Source: Ustilaginoidea virens (Eukaryota; Ascomycota; Sordariomycetes; Hypocreales; Clavicipitaceae). Taken from it: a DNA stretch of 64,000 nt. Below, piece by piece: positions 26,401-38,400 of this stretch; within the stretch, counting starts at the first letter, position 1, and every line of letters starts with the position of its first letter. Location: contig NC_057316.1 of the NCBI RefSeq assembly GCF_000687475.1, positions 992,001 to 1,056,000 on the forward strand. The letters are read 5' to 3'. Under the pieces are notes generated by a model. It was not told where the DNA came from and did not search any database. It saw only the letters and a program-made list of their open reading frames with translations. The translations under genes and the position numbers were made by a program.

Positions 26401-29400
26401 AGCTGGATAATATTAATAACTTGCTTATCAAAGGGGATATTAAGGTTCTAATTATCAGGAAATAGGGATATCTATAGTGGACTCTTAATGCCACGGATAC
26501 TACTGCCTTCTACCTCTTATTATAAGAAATCCATTAGCTTTATCGTCGATTCGGGCACCCCTCTATTAATAGGCTTACCAAATTGCTTTAATAGGCCGGG
26601 TATAATGATAATATTAACCGCAATATTATCGAGAGGATCACCTATATATATTATTAATACTAAATGAACGCAAAGGCACCCAGCCGATTTAAATTCACAC
26701 TTAAAGATAATGATACTAGCCAATTCAACTATAAGATTATCATTAATATCCTTTATATTAATAATCGGCCGGTATTATATATTATAGATACCGCGATAAG
26801 CTTCTAGGCAGCTAGATTCCTTAATCTATAAAGATAGAAGGCCCGAGACGTTTAGAATGCCCTTAAGGAATACTAAATCGATATATATCTCGGCCTACCG
26901 GATTGGATAGTTTATAATACCGGTCTAAACTTTGCCTTTACTAAATTCCGTCATAATACCCGGCTTTTCTCTATCAATATAGATGAAATCCCTATCGAAG
27001 CCCACTATAGCATTAGTAAAGTCGAGAGATACTATGCCCTATTATATAGAGCCTATACTATCGTTAATAAAGAAGTAGGCGACCTATTAATAAGGGAATA
27101 GAAACTACAGCTAGCTATTAAAGCTATTAATGATTCTACTGGGCCTAACGGCCTCATACCTATATTATTAGTCTTTAGAGCGTATCCCCGACTTATAGAT
27201 GACTCACCCCCTAGCCTATTAGTATTATAATATGCCTTAATATTACGAAAGACTACTAATAAAGCTAGGAAATGCCTCGCTAAGCGATAGGTTCGCAATA
27301 CCCTCGCCTAATAGAATAGCCCAAATATATAGCCTATCCACTAACTACCCCTATAGTCTGACGTATAGGTATAGAGAGAAAAGGGTAGATGGCATAAGCC
27401 GTACCGGCTAATTAGCCTCGAAGGTGAGACCTATATCGTATAAATGCTATATAGCCCTATTAAGTTACAATCAATAGTCGTTAAACCCTATAACTACAAC
27501 TCTAATATAGATGATCCTAAAGATATTGTCTATACTGAAGGCCCGGCCTGTCCTAGCAGGATAGAAGTTAGGATACCGGCTATAGCCGCACCTCTAGCCG
27601 CGATGATACCTATAGCCGCGATATATCCGTCGCCAGCCACTAGCCCTAATCAAGTTAGGCCAGTATTACCAGCAAAAGTAGTATCCGATATTATAATTAA
27701 TAAAGACTAAGAAGAGGCTCTCGTTAATACTATCGCTTCTAATACTATTATTAATGCCTCTTTCCTAACCGCTAAAGAGTAAGCCGACCTACAGCTTATT
27801 AGCCAATTACGCTAGGAAGGCAAGATTATAACCCCTAGAGACCCTTTTAAGTAGTCGGACCGTATAGAGATTAAAGCATTATAAGCCTACAATATATTCC
27901 GATTTATTACCTTTGATATCGATTAATATAGAGCCTAACGCTTATTTAACTTACGTATAATACGAGAAATTAAAGGCAAAGGTATAGATATACCGTACGA
28001 GAAGTCTAGGCTTATTATTTAAGGGCATAGTAATAATAAAAAGCAATTGATATTAATTCAGTCCCCCATAATCTAACGGGCTAGTCAACAGTTACTTATA
28101 TTAATAGCCCCTTTATTGTAATGCTCCTACGGCCTATTTCTTTGGATATAGGATATTATATAGGCTTACATATAGTTATTAACTACCCTTAATCGGTCGA
28201 TTATTGCTAAGCTACCCAAGCAGATAGCCTACTAATATCCTAATAACACTATCATAGAAGTGGTTAAGCTATTATACGGAATAGCTGAGGCAGGCACTTA
28301 CTAGTGGGCGATATACTTCCGGCACTATCGCGAGAAATTAGGTATAACTATATCAACCTACAACCCCTATTTGCTGATATCCGCCGGTAATAACGATACT
28401 GACCGTACTAATATTTTTAACTATACTGACGCTCCTAATTATACTAGCGATACTAGCATATGCTTCGGTATCGTAGGTATATAGACTAATAATACTTTTG
28501 GCCTAAGTAATAATGCCTTCTTCTAATAGGAAGAATTAGAGCTTACTAAGGTAGGCTTTAATACTAAGCATAAAACGAAGCTATTACTAACCGTGCCCCT
28601 AATATTCAATAGGTGTATACTAACGGCTAATACTAACGGTATAATATTACGCTAGAAAGGTTAAAGTAAAAAGATCGCGACTATCGATAAGAATACGCCT
28701 ACGGCCCAGCGTAATTATATCGAATAATGCATTCGCGGTACTTACATAGCTACGGTCTACTAGCCTAAGGCGTCTTTCGACCTGTCCATCGCGGCATAAT
28801 ATTAATAGCCTGACCCTGAGGATATCGCGAGGTTAAATAAGCGCCTTTAATAGCAGCGCGATAACCAGGATCGTAGCTTACGGTATATCAATTTAGCCCT
28901 TACTATAGCTAAGATCTTTATATTTGTTGACGGATCCTTTACTAATAATAAAGATTTAAGCTCCTAGATTGGTTATATGATTGTGTTAGGGAATGAGGCA
29001 GATACTACGAATAATACCTTCCAGCTAACCGGTAACATCATTACTTATAGCTCTACAAAGAGTAAGCGGGTAACGCGTAGCGCACTTACTTTAGAGCTAT
29101 ATAGTATGGTGTAAGGGGTCGATATCGTATATACGATAGGCACGACCCTTAATATAATTACCAGCAGGCTAGGATTACTGAAGATCCCTATAGTTATATA
29201 TATAGATTCGTTTTTGCTGTACGAATGCCTAGTTAAGCTAAGCACTACTAAAGAAAAGAGGCTTATAATAGATATTATAGCCCTACAATAGTTATACGAG
29301 CGCTAGGAGATTTATAAGATCCGTTAGATTAATAGGAATAATAATCTCACCAACGCAATAACTAAGGGAATGCCTAATAAAGCCCTTAAGACCTTCGTCG

Positions 29401-29459
29401 ACCAAAATAAGGCTGTTATATATATGGAAGGGTAGGTAAAGAGGTCGGTCAATATCTGA
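23487..29459 (+). pseudogene. D2 gag-pol, one frame, degraded
   Basis: A single frame of 1991 codons from ATA (former ATG, set by alignment with D3 at 33271) to the TGA at 29457. Gag includes YSGKIDDFLILKVVSFKSK (about 24968) and a knuckle-like CFICNKSGY (about 25690). The protease is intact at GILLDTGAS (about 26145-26171). GAG-pre-integrase HPSINRLTKLL (about 26555), integrase, and reverse transcriptase from about 27830 follow; the catalytic pair appears as TNNT near 28487, where D1 has TDDT. RNase H (FVDGSFTNNKDLSS) is at about 28920, with TKGMPNKALKTF near the end. Many Gln/Trp-to-stop changes; inactive. Confidence 0.88.
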
Positions 29460-29716
29460 CTGCGTTTGGAAGGTATTAGTAATATTATGTGTGGCAAGTG
29501 GGTGGATTTCCATATGTTTAATGCTGTATTTGCTGCTTTTACTGCGTTTACTGCTGCCCCTTTTTGCCCCCTTATTTTAGCTGCGATATTCAATATACCG
29601 GCTATTGTACGATATGAGGCTGTACAAGCCGGCCGCGCGGCGCGATAGCGTTATCGGCGGCACAACCTGCCGAGACCGCGCCGCCCTTTCTTTTCTATAT
29701 GTGCGTCTTACATCCT

Positions 29717-29771
29717 AGCGATTCCAATATTTGCTTCTATAAAAAGAGAAGTTGCTAGTATCGGAATCACT
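29717..29771 (+). promoter_or_regulatory. Polypurine-tract hairpin at D2 3' LTR
   Basis: The sequence before the polypurine tract (agcgattccaata) is the reverse complement, apart from RIP-type changes, of the first bases of the LTR (tatcggaatcact). Between them gcttct pairs with agaag(c) around ataaaaag. The polypurine tract thus sits in the loop side of a 55 bp hairpin. The same 55 bp span occurs at 17868-17922, 51853-51907 and 60549-60603. Confidence 0.7.
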
Positions 29772-30090
29772 ATCGCAAGGTGCCCAATTAGGTATATTGC
29801 GACGAATGTGCCGCGCACACCCGTTACGCACGATATGGCCACTTTTGCCCCTATGCCCCTAAGCCCGGCAGGGCACGCAGGCAGTCCGGCCCGACCGCGC
29901 CGAAGCACGTGACTACAGCACGCATAAAAAGGCCACATCGTATAATTACTCTTTTGCTTCCTTTCTTTTCTCTTAGTTAGTCAGTCATAATCAAAGAAGT
30001 AATCATACCTTTAACCAGTGACCTCACAGTACTTAATACCACGCGCGCAACCCTACGTACAATTGGGTACCCCTTGATGTGACACCAACA
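29759..30090 (+). repeat. D2 3' LTR, 332 bp
   Basis: Same length as the 5' copy, ending gtgacaccaaca, followed by TAGAG. Differences from the 5' copy seen by eye are mostly C/T or G/A (for example cctaattgggcaca versus cccaattaggtata). Confidence 0.92.
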
Positions 30091-30540
30091 TAGAGGATTA
30101 CTATAATCAGCAGGATTAGTAGGGCTGGGGACCTCTACTACTATACTATTAGTATAGTGGCTGCAAGGTTGATGCAGTAGTGGTATATCTATTCCTTTCT
30201 ATAGAAGGAAAAAGCCGTATTTTTCGAAATTAAAAATACCGATGCATTTACGGCTTGCTGACTATAGCTGATTTTTAATTAATACCCCTTTAGCGGCATA
30301 GTGCTTTACGCCACTAATGATGTTAATATCTAGAGCAGGAATATATAGTGCATTTTTAAGCTCTATGGTGCCCCATTTGGTAGGATTAATGCCTTATAAC
30401 ACAGTAAATCGTGCTATACCCCAGCCGGTAGGAGAGATAGGGTTACCACCAGTAGTAATTATAGGCTTATTACCCTTCTCAAAGTGGTGGAAAGTGGTGA
30501 AATGTTTCTTATCATTAACAATATGATAAGTAGAGCTTAT

Positions 30541-30747
30541 TGTCAAGGATTCGGGCTACGCCCGTATTATACTAAGGGGCAAGCTTAAGTGCGCGCGCAG
30601 TGCCAAAGGGATATAGGTGTCAATTGTACCAAGTATGGTAACTTAGTACAATACGTACTCTTTTGGCCGTATGGTTAAGAAGGTAGGTTTTTACCTGGCG
30701 ATATACGCAGACATCCGCTTAGGGCCCAATTGGGCCACATCGTTAAA
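30541..30747 (+). repeat. TRIM 5' LTR, 207 bp
   Basis: Contains an inverted repeat (attgtaccaagt and acttagtacaat, about 30623-30652), a possible TATA-like gatatagg about 25 bp before its right arm, and the palindrome ggcccaattgggcc (about 30723-30736), also present in D LTRs. Confidence 0.82.
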
Positions 30748-30748
30748 T

Positions 30749-30763
30749 TTGTACCAAGTTACC
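30749..30763 (+). promoter_or_regulatory. Predicted self-primer site of TRIM
   Basis: ttgtaccaagttacc, one base after the LTR. Its reverse complement is found in the LTR at 30637-30651 with a single G-to-A difference. In Tf1 of fission yeast, a stretch at the start of the transcript pairs with such a site to prime reverse transcription; the same is inferred here. Confidence 0.6.
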
Positions 30764-30889
30764 CAAAGTCACAGGTTCGAATCCCATATGTGGCGCGTGC
30801 AGCGGGCTCTTTATCTAGGCTTACAGAGAATGGGACTAGCCTCTAGGGGGTGCGTAGTATCATACGGCCGGCTGCGGAGAGGAAAGCTA

Positions 30890-31096
30890 TATTAAGGATT
30901 CAGGCTACGCCCGTATTATACTAAGGGGCAAGCTTAAGTACGCGCGCAGTGCCAAAGGGATATAGGTGTCAATTGTACCAAGTATGGTAACTTAGTATAT
31001 TACATACTCTTTTGGCCGTATGGTCAAGAAGGTAGGTTTTTACCTGGCGATGTGCGTAGACACCCGCTTAGAGCCCAATTGGGCCACATCGTTACA
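30890..31096 (+). repeat. TRIM 3' LTR, 207 bp
   Basis: Same length as the 5' copy. Most differences are C/T or G/A (for example gtacaatacg versus gtatattaca). Followed by CCTGT. Confidence 0.82.
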
Positions 31097-32360
31097 CCTG
31101 TATCGTAAAGGAGGGCATCCTTAGGGGTCATACCGCCTGATTTAGCACTATAGCTTATAGCCAAAGGCTGGGTATCAGGTGATATAGTAGAAGAAGAAGA
31201 CGAATAGGATATATTAGTATCCTGGGTATTATAATTGCCTATAATAAAGGACTCGATATCTTGTTGATTATTAGAGGTATTATTAGAGTCCTATTCCTTC
31301 TTCTGCTGCTGCTTCTTTTTAGTAGAATTATTCTTGCTATTATTAGTAGAAGCGGCATTAGCAGACCCTTTATTTTTAGGGTCCTTAGAAGCCTTATGAT
31401 GTTTATTATTAGCAGCCACTTTACTAGACCCCTTAGAACGCTGTTCTTCTAGTAAGTCAACTATAAAATACTAGAGGTTAAATTTGCTGCTATTAATAAT
31501 GCCCTGGGCGCTATAAGCCCTAATTATAGAGCGTTAGCATTCGGTCTAGCGGGTAAATACCCCCTCTACAGCCTATAAATACTGGTTAACTTAGTCGAAG
31601 GAATCGATCTTAGAACCTAGGATTTTAAGGCGAGAAATATAGCTATTAAATTCGCTATTAAAAGCCTCTAAGGTGCCCTTATAACCGGTAAATGTAAGGG
31701 TATGAAAGGTAGGGTATAAGTGTGCTCGCTGTACTTCTGGTGAGTGATAGTACTAGGCCACCAGTAAAAGATAGGCTTCCTCTAGGTTATTACACCAGTC
31801 TATAGCCTCTGCAGCCTCTTCACTATAGCTGTTTCTTAGCATTAGTAGTAGAAGGGCCTATTTAGACTCATCAAAATGCCTAGCTATAGAGGGGTCGTTA
31901 ACAAAGTTGGCTATTTTAAAGGCCCTAAGTTGTATTATAAGGGCCTGCTTCTACTAGTCGAAATTATAGGGACTTTTTAGCTTCTGTGACTCATTAAAGC
32001 GGTTGGCAGTCTTAGCTAATTCTTTAATAGCCCCATCACTAATTTGATTGGTAATGGTAGGTGCTGGGTTATTATAAATAGGCTGTTTACCCTTATATCT
32101 TATAGGGGTGGAAGGTTGGTCTATTTCCATAATATCATCCTTACTAGGCCGACGCGCCGAATTTATCGGCATTGTAGGAGGCGCAAAGCTGTGGTAGCCC
32201 TAAGGTGCCGCTGAATTCTATAGTGTTAAAGACATAGGGAAGGCGGAGTAGCCAGGCGGGTAAATATTAGTCCGTCTTAGCTACTGCTTTATTTACTGCT
32301 TTTTTTACTACTTTATTTTACCTTTACCGCCTTTTTACTGCCTTTTTACTGCCTTATTTT

Positions 32361-32692
32361 TATCGGAATTGCTGTCGCAAGGTGCCCAATTAGGCACATT
32401 GCGACGGATATGCCGCGCACACCTATTGCGCACGATATGGCCACTTTTGCCCCTATGCCCCTAAGCCCGGTAGGGCACGCGGGCAGTCCGGCCCGACCAC
32501 GCCGATGCATATAACTACAGCATGCACAAAAAGGCCATATCGTATAATTACCCTCTTTTACTTCCTTTCTTTCCTTTTAGATAGTTATAATCATTAGCAG
32601 AGTAATCAAATCCTTTGCTTAGTGACCTTACGGTACACAATACTACGCGCGCAACCCTACGTATAACTAGGTACCCCTTAGTGAAACCAATA
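32361..32692 (+). repeat. D3 5' LTR, 332 bp
   Basis: From tatcggaattgctg to gtgaaaccaata. The subtype resembles D2. Followed by ctaatcagtaaaa and a leader with repeats of attacttccttc (about 33119-33200). Confidence 0.92.
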
Positions 32693-33270
32693 CTAATCAG
32701 TAAAATTAAAGTTTACTTCACAGATTAGCTAGGATTAGTAAGAAGAGACGATTTAAAAAGGTCGTACTAATAAGGAACGTAATTTAGCCTAATTCAGTCG
32801 AAACGGCTTATATATTACGGACCAAAGGATTAACTAATTATATCTAACCTTTCCTACTCGTCTATCATAAGGAACAATCGCCAAATATTATACTGATTGA
32901 TTGTATTAATTAGTAACGATAGCTAAATATTACGATATCTTTGGTTGTGCTAGGATATATATAGCGCCAAATCTATCGTAATATAATTAGCAGGCCAAAA
33001 CGCGGGTTCTTACGCAAGCGACTCTAAACCGCAATAATATCTACAGTAAAGAACTTATTTACCGTTATATTTAATAGTTAAATAAGCAATTGGAACGCCT
33101 ATAATATCCTACCCGACTATTACTTCCTTCCTTCCTTCTTTTTATTAATTACTTCCTTCTTTCTTTCATTAATTACTTCCTTCTTTCTTCTATTAACTAC
33201 TTTCTTCTAATATCTATACCAAACGCTCTCTATCTCTCTAATATATACGCTTACCCCTACCAATATCACA

Positions 33271-34223
33271 ATGGAGGCATTACTACCGGAAAAGCTTAAG
33301 CCTCACGCTAAGGTTATTATAGAGGACTAGGCCGATTCAATAGAACAGATTAACGCTATAAATACTACAGATGAACAGTTATATAATCGTATCGCCTACC
33401 TTATCTATAACTACTCAATAGGCGATAAGATTGATGATAACCTATGGGAATAATTCCGTAATGATTATGATGAATAGACCGAGGACCTATTCAATTGTAT
33501 TAATAAACGGCTTTTACAAGAATTATAAATAATCCTACGGGAACGTAGTATTTATATCGGTTACCCAGCAGTTAAGACCCTTATGAATTGCATCTAATAA
33601 TAGGATATGCCTAAATAGCCTCAAAAAGAAATAGACCGCCAATTAGCTCGCAAGACCTTTATATTTCGGTTAAACCCTTAAAAGAAACCTTTAATCCCTA
33701 TCGCCTATACCAAATAAGAAATGCGAATGATGCGAATATCTTTATAGATACCCTTATAGATACCCTTATAATTACCCTCGCAAAGACCTTTATAAGCCCC
33801 TTTGACCCCTAGGGACTTTATAATATAAAGGGCTTAATCCTACTAAAAGATAAAAGCTTCCGATAAAATAAGTGCCCCGGCGGCCTGCCCTAATAAGATA
33901 GATGCCCTAGTGCATTACGATAAGATAGATGCCCCGGCGGCCTATCCTAACAGAATACATAGCCTAGCCTATTACGATAAGATAGGTGCCCTAGCAGCCT
34001 ATCCCGATAGGATAGAGGCCCCAGCCCGCTATAACAAGATAGGTGCCCCAGCGGCCTGCCCTAATAAGATAGATGCCCCGGCCTATCCCGATAGAATAGA
34101 TGGCACAGCCCATTATAACCATTCTAATAAAATAGATGCCCTGGCCTATCCCGATAGAATAGATGGCCCGGCCCGTTATAACCGTCCTGATAAGATAGAT
34201 ACCCCGGCCTATCCCAATAGAAT
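33271..34223 (+). pseudogene. D3 gag start fused to peptide repeats
   Basis: The ATG at 33271 survives (MEALLPEKLKPHAKVII) and fixes the start used for D2 and D4. About 200 codons of Gag N-terminus with several Gln/Trp-to-stop changes are followed, in the same frame, by the repeat array from about 33865. The stretch 33910-34242 is open for 110 codons, which is unusual in this window. The same frame continues into the array pieces after the solo LTR. Confidence 0.8.
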
Positions 34224-35007
34224 TGTTAAAATCCTACAGTAGTCTACTAGACTGCTGGCCCTTCTACCGTCTCTTGGACTTACGACTGTCCTACCGGTCT
34301 TACGGTATTCTTACTAACCTAGGCCTTTACCGTTTACCTTCCGGATTTTCAGTGGATTAGTACTGTATACCAAATAAGGTAGGCCTTTATCGGGCCTTAT
34401 TTTAAATGTGGTAAGGCTTGATATGACGTATCAGGCCTTATTTTTAAAATATATGGTAAGGTGGGATATGACGTACCGGGCCTGATTTAAAATATATTTG
34501 GTAAGGCCGGATATTACGTAGGCACACCGGGCCTTATTTAAAAATATTTAATACGGCCGGATATTACGTGGGCATACCGAGCCTTATTTAAAAGATATTT
34601 AATACGGCTGGATATTACGTGGCACACCGGGCATTATTTAAAAATATTTAATACGACTGGATATTATGTGGCATACCGGGCATTATTTAAAATATTTGGT
34701 AAGGCTTGATATGACGTATTAGACAATATTTTTTAAATATATGGTAAGGCTGGATATATCGTGGTATAATGGGTATTATAAGGAGCTCTCTTACTGGCTA
34801 CCTTGGATGCCTAGGCCTACTCTCTCTCTTAGATATATTTAGGATAGCTTTTCCCCTTCTTTCCAAATAGTAGAAGGGTAGCACAATCGAACTTATTAAT
34901 GCACTATATGCCTCTTCACTTTTTTCACCTTTCCTGCGTTTCTGGTTATTTATATCTGTCTTGCCTTATACCGGCTTTACTTTATATTTACCCTTAGATT
35001 TGTAATA
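34224..35007 (+). repeat. Solo B2-type LTR, 784 bp
   Basis: From tgttaaaatccta to gatttgtaata, opposite in orientation to the LTR at 18282, flanked by perfect AGAAT (34219-34223 and 35008-35012). Carries the repeat unit of about 60 bp (gatattacgtggcacaccgggc). No internal region, so it is a recombination remnant. Confidence 0.92.
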
Positions 35008-35148
35008 AGAATAGATAGCCCGGCCTATTATAACTATCCTAATAAGATAGATGCCCCGGCCTATCCCGACAGAATAGATGGCCCGGCCCGTTATAACCGT
35101 CCTAATAAGATAGATGCCCCGGCCTATCCCGATAGAATAGATAGCCCG

Positions 35149-35392
35149 TATTACGGGCTCGGGCTATACCCGCGCTACAATATGGCTAGGACTCGGACTG
35201 CGCCCGCGTCTAGCCTAAAAAAGGCAATAGACGGAGTCATAAGACTATACTAGGACTCTAATACGTATAATAATTAGGATATAAATAGACTAGATAAAAG
35301 GTTCCTACTTAGATTTTTTTCCTTCCTCTTTAGTCTATTTAATATATATTATTGACGCCTATTTGCAATCGCTCTAGGGCTAATCCTTTATA
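35149..35392 (+). repeat. G1 5' LTR, 244 bp
   Basis: From tattacgggctcgggc to cctttata. A TATA-like tataaata lies at 35280-35287, and agtctatttaa at 35332-35342 is the predicted transcript start region complementary to the primer site. Confidence 0.92.
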
Positions 35393-35404
35393 TTTAAATA
35401 GACT
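35393..35404 (+). promoter_or_regulatory. Predicted self-primer site of G1
   Basis: tttaaatagact directly after the LTR. Its last 11 bases are the exact complement of 35332-35342 in the LTR. There is no TGG start as expected for a tRNA 3' end. The same pair is found at 61314/61253 and 63606/63545. Confidence 0.7.
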
Positions 35405-35446
35405 CTTTTAGCCTTACTATTATAACTCTGTATTATAGAACTAATA

Positions 35447-38400
35447 ATATAAGCATTATACGATATCGAAATAAGCATGTCTAATAAGATAGAGGCAGAC
35501 GGCACAGGGCAGTAGCGCCCCCGATATAATATATATACCTAAATATAGCAACTTTCTAAGGGAATATAATAGATTTAATTGCAGATAAATTCTTTATAAG
35601 CTTATCTCGTAAAGCAGGCGAGTAAACCCTAACCGGAATACTAACCGGCCCTAATAATATAATAGGGCGGACCTATCCCCCCTACTACTCTCGATACGGC
35701 TTATACCTAACTTAAGTATAAGCCGATCCTAATAGGGGACCCTTTTAATAGCAAAAAGATAATATTTACTACCTAGCGAACTTTTATACAATATAAGCTT
35801 AAGGTTAATAAGGACTTTATTAGGGACGAAAAGATATAATAGATATTTATCTTTTAGAACCTATCTTTTATAATCTAATTATAAATTATAGCCTTTTTTA
35901 AGAATAGTAAAGCTTACGATTATAATATAGTAAAGTTCTTTAAATACTTTTAATATCTCTTTAAGGATCTGCATCGATAAGACTATATAATTACTAAATT
36001 TAAGCACTTTTTATACTAAAGCCCTAAAGAACCTTTTGCTGCCTTTTTCGTCTAATTTAAGGAAAAACTAGCGCTTATAAGAGGAATTAGTTAGCCTAAA
36101 GAAGTAAAACTTAAATACCTCTATTCTATATTAAATACTAGGATAGCCGATAAAATTATCAGACTTAAGGTCTCTTATAATAATTACTATATAGTAGTCG
36201 ATTGCTATTATTAAATCGCTATTAACTTTAAGATTAGCCTAATAATTAAGCGCTACCTTAGTCCTTTTCGCAATCGATAAAATAATAATTAAAATATAAA
36301 AGATAATATATAGATAATAGGTATTAACTAGCTTACTTTAAAGAGTAAGTAATATATAGCTAAATAAGTCTTATAGGAGGTTTTTAATAAGCGATAGGAG
36401 AAAGACCTTCACCTTTATTATAGTACTTCTACCTATTATATATAGAAATACCGGTTATAAAGGGCTTATAGACCGGGAATAATTAAAGTAGCTATAATAG
36501 ACTCTTAAGCTGCTAAAGATAATAATAGTAATAACTCTTAGGGAAAAGATTAGCCTTTAAGCCTAATCTTGCGAGAGGGCTTAAAGTATATACCTAAAAC
36601 CCTAATCGATTATAAAAAAGACCTTATATAAAAAAGATAAAAGAGATTATAGAATATATAAATAGGCACCCCTTTTTAGTATCGATATTATATAAATCTT
36701 ATACTTTTATTAATACCTTAATCGATTTAGGTTATAATTGCTATAGTGCTATAAGCGAAAAAATAGTATAACGGTTAGGTTTCTAACCTATCCGCCTATT
36801 ATAATATAGGAAAATCGGAATAGTAGTAGAGATTTAGAGCTATTTAGGGGAATATAAAAAAGCGACTTCCTCTATTATATATATCGTTCGTATAGATATT
36901 AATATTAATAGCTAGCCTTCTATAGTTATACTTTATATAATCTTAGGCCTTACTTATAATATTATCTTAGGTCTCTCTTAGATAGAATACTGCAATATTA
37001 TATTATAAGCAAAACAATATTAGATATAAATTAGAGCAGTAGGTAATTTTATTATCTAGGAATTAGTAGTATAATACTTTAGCCCCGCTATAATTAATAT
37101 TCTTAGTTTAGTCTTCTATAGTATACTTTAGTAGGTAAAGCATTTTAAAGACTAATCGACCTCTTTTATTACTATAAGCCTATAAGAGATAATATATATT
37201 CTCTATATTATACTTCCGCTATATTAAGACCCTATATTATTTCTATAGAAGCTGTAGGTACTACCCCTAGAGTTATAAGAATTTAGCGACCTATTTAATA
37301 AAGAAAAGGCCTTTAGCCTTCCTTTATACCGGGATATATTAGATTATTATATTCAGCTTAAAAAGGCTTTAGATAAAAGTATATAAGACCTACCTTAGGG
37401 CCTATTATATAATATACTATAGGACTAGCTACTTAAGGTTTAAAGATAGGTAATTAACCTTATAGATAAAGGATAGATTTAGGCGAGCTCTTTATCGGTA
37501 GTAGCTTTAGTCCTCCTAGCTAAAAAGGGGAATAAAGGATAGTATTTTTAAATAGATTATTAAGCCCTAAATAAGGTTATAGCCTAAAACCGATACCCCT
37601 TTTTACTAATTAAAAAGACCCTACGACTTTTATCTTAAGTAAAATAGTTTACTAAAATTAATATATATATAGTATTCTATAAAATCCGTATTGCAAAAGG
37701 CGATAAATACCTTACTATATTCCGTATGCAATTTAGCCTCTTTAAATAGCTTATTATACCTTTTAGCCTTATTAGAGCCCCTACAATATTCTAACGATAT
37801 ATTAATAGGGCCTTAGGAAATATACTTAGGGATTTTACGATTATATACCTTAATAATATCCTTATTTATACTTTAGGATTAAGAGAGGATTATATAAGAT
37901 ATATTAAAGATATACTCTAATGATTTTAAAATGCTAATCTTAACCTAGACTTAAAGAAGTATGATTTTGCTATAATAAAGGTCCCATATCTAGGTTATAT
38001 TATAATAGTAGGAAAAGAGATCTATTTAAACCCTAAAAAGATTAAAGCTATTTAGAACTAAAAAGCCTTTATGAAACTAAAAAGGGTCTAAAGCTTCCTT
38101 AACTTTATAAATTTTTATTATAATTTTATTTTTAACTTCTCCCGATTCGCTAAACCCCTAATTAAATTAATAAAAAAAAGGGTTCCTTTTTAATAGTTAG
38201 ATAAAAAAGAGGTAGTATTCTAAGCGCTTAAGTATTACTTTATTTTATATCTAGTTTTCGCTTAATAGGACCCCAATAAAGAGATAATTTTTAAAGTAAA
38301 TAACTTTAGTACTACTTTTAATAGCTGCCTCTTTTAAATTAAAGAGGATAAAGTCCTCTACCTTATTATATACTACTCTATATGCCTTATAGATACCGAA

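Larger units (their letters stand above)
22595..30090 (+). mobile_element. Copia element D2, full length, in B2
   Basis: 7496 bp with two 332 bp LTRs, flanked by a perfect TAGAG duplication (22590-22594 and 30091-30095). The B2 sequence on both sides joins to match B1 near 12013. The leader (22927-23486) has pyrimidine-rich repeats of the type attacttccttc. The gag-pol frame follows, then a 3' non-coding part (29460-29758) with the polypurine tract aaaaagagaag. Confidence 0.94.
30541..31096 (+). mobile_element. TRIM, 556 bp miniature LTR element
   Basis: Two 207 bp direct repeats (30541-30747 and 30890-31096) that start TGTCAAGG or TATTAAGG and end GTTACA or GTTAAA, around a 142 bp interior with no coding capacity. 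A purine tract ggagaggaaagc (about 30876-30887) precedes the second repeat. A TSD of CTTAT/CCTGT fits LTR-element insertion followed by RIP. Bases 30749-30763, one base after the first repeat, are complementary at 14 of 15 positions to 30637-30651 inside the repeat. The strand is taken from the primer-site and purine-tract positions. It shares the LTR motif TCGGGCTACGCCCGT with the G chromoviruses. Confidence 0.82.
30091..32147 (-). pseudogene. B2 protease and gag, broken by TRIM
   Basis: Continuation of B2 gag-pol on -. Segments 31097-32147 and 30091-30540 correspond to B1 13480-12010. Gag on - from 32127 reads MEIDQPSTPIRYKG and SDGAIKELAKTANRFNESQK, then a knuckle-less Lys/Gln-rich tail (about 31300). 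The protease motif near 31100 is split by the TRIM. The 5 bp either side of the TRIM are CTTAT and CCTGT, the same site before and after C-to-T and G-to-A changes. Confidence 0.82.

Noticed and set aside
30656..30800. A functional tRNA gene
   Set aside because: The A-box and B-box motifs are 110 bp apart, the acceptor arms do not pair, and the sequence lies in a TRIM; kept only as a promoter-like observation.
33865..34223. CRISPR array
   Set aside because: The units are contiguous 63 bp protein-coding repeats without unique spacers, in a fungal retrotransposon.
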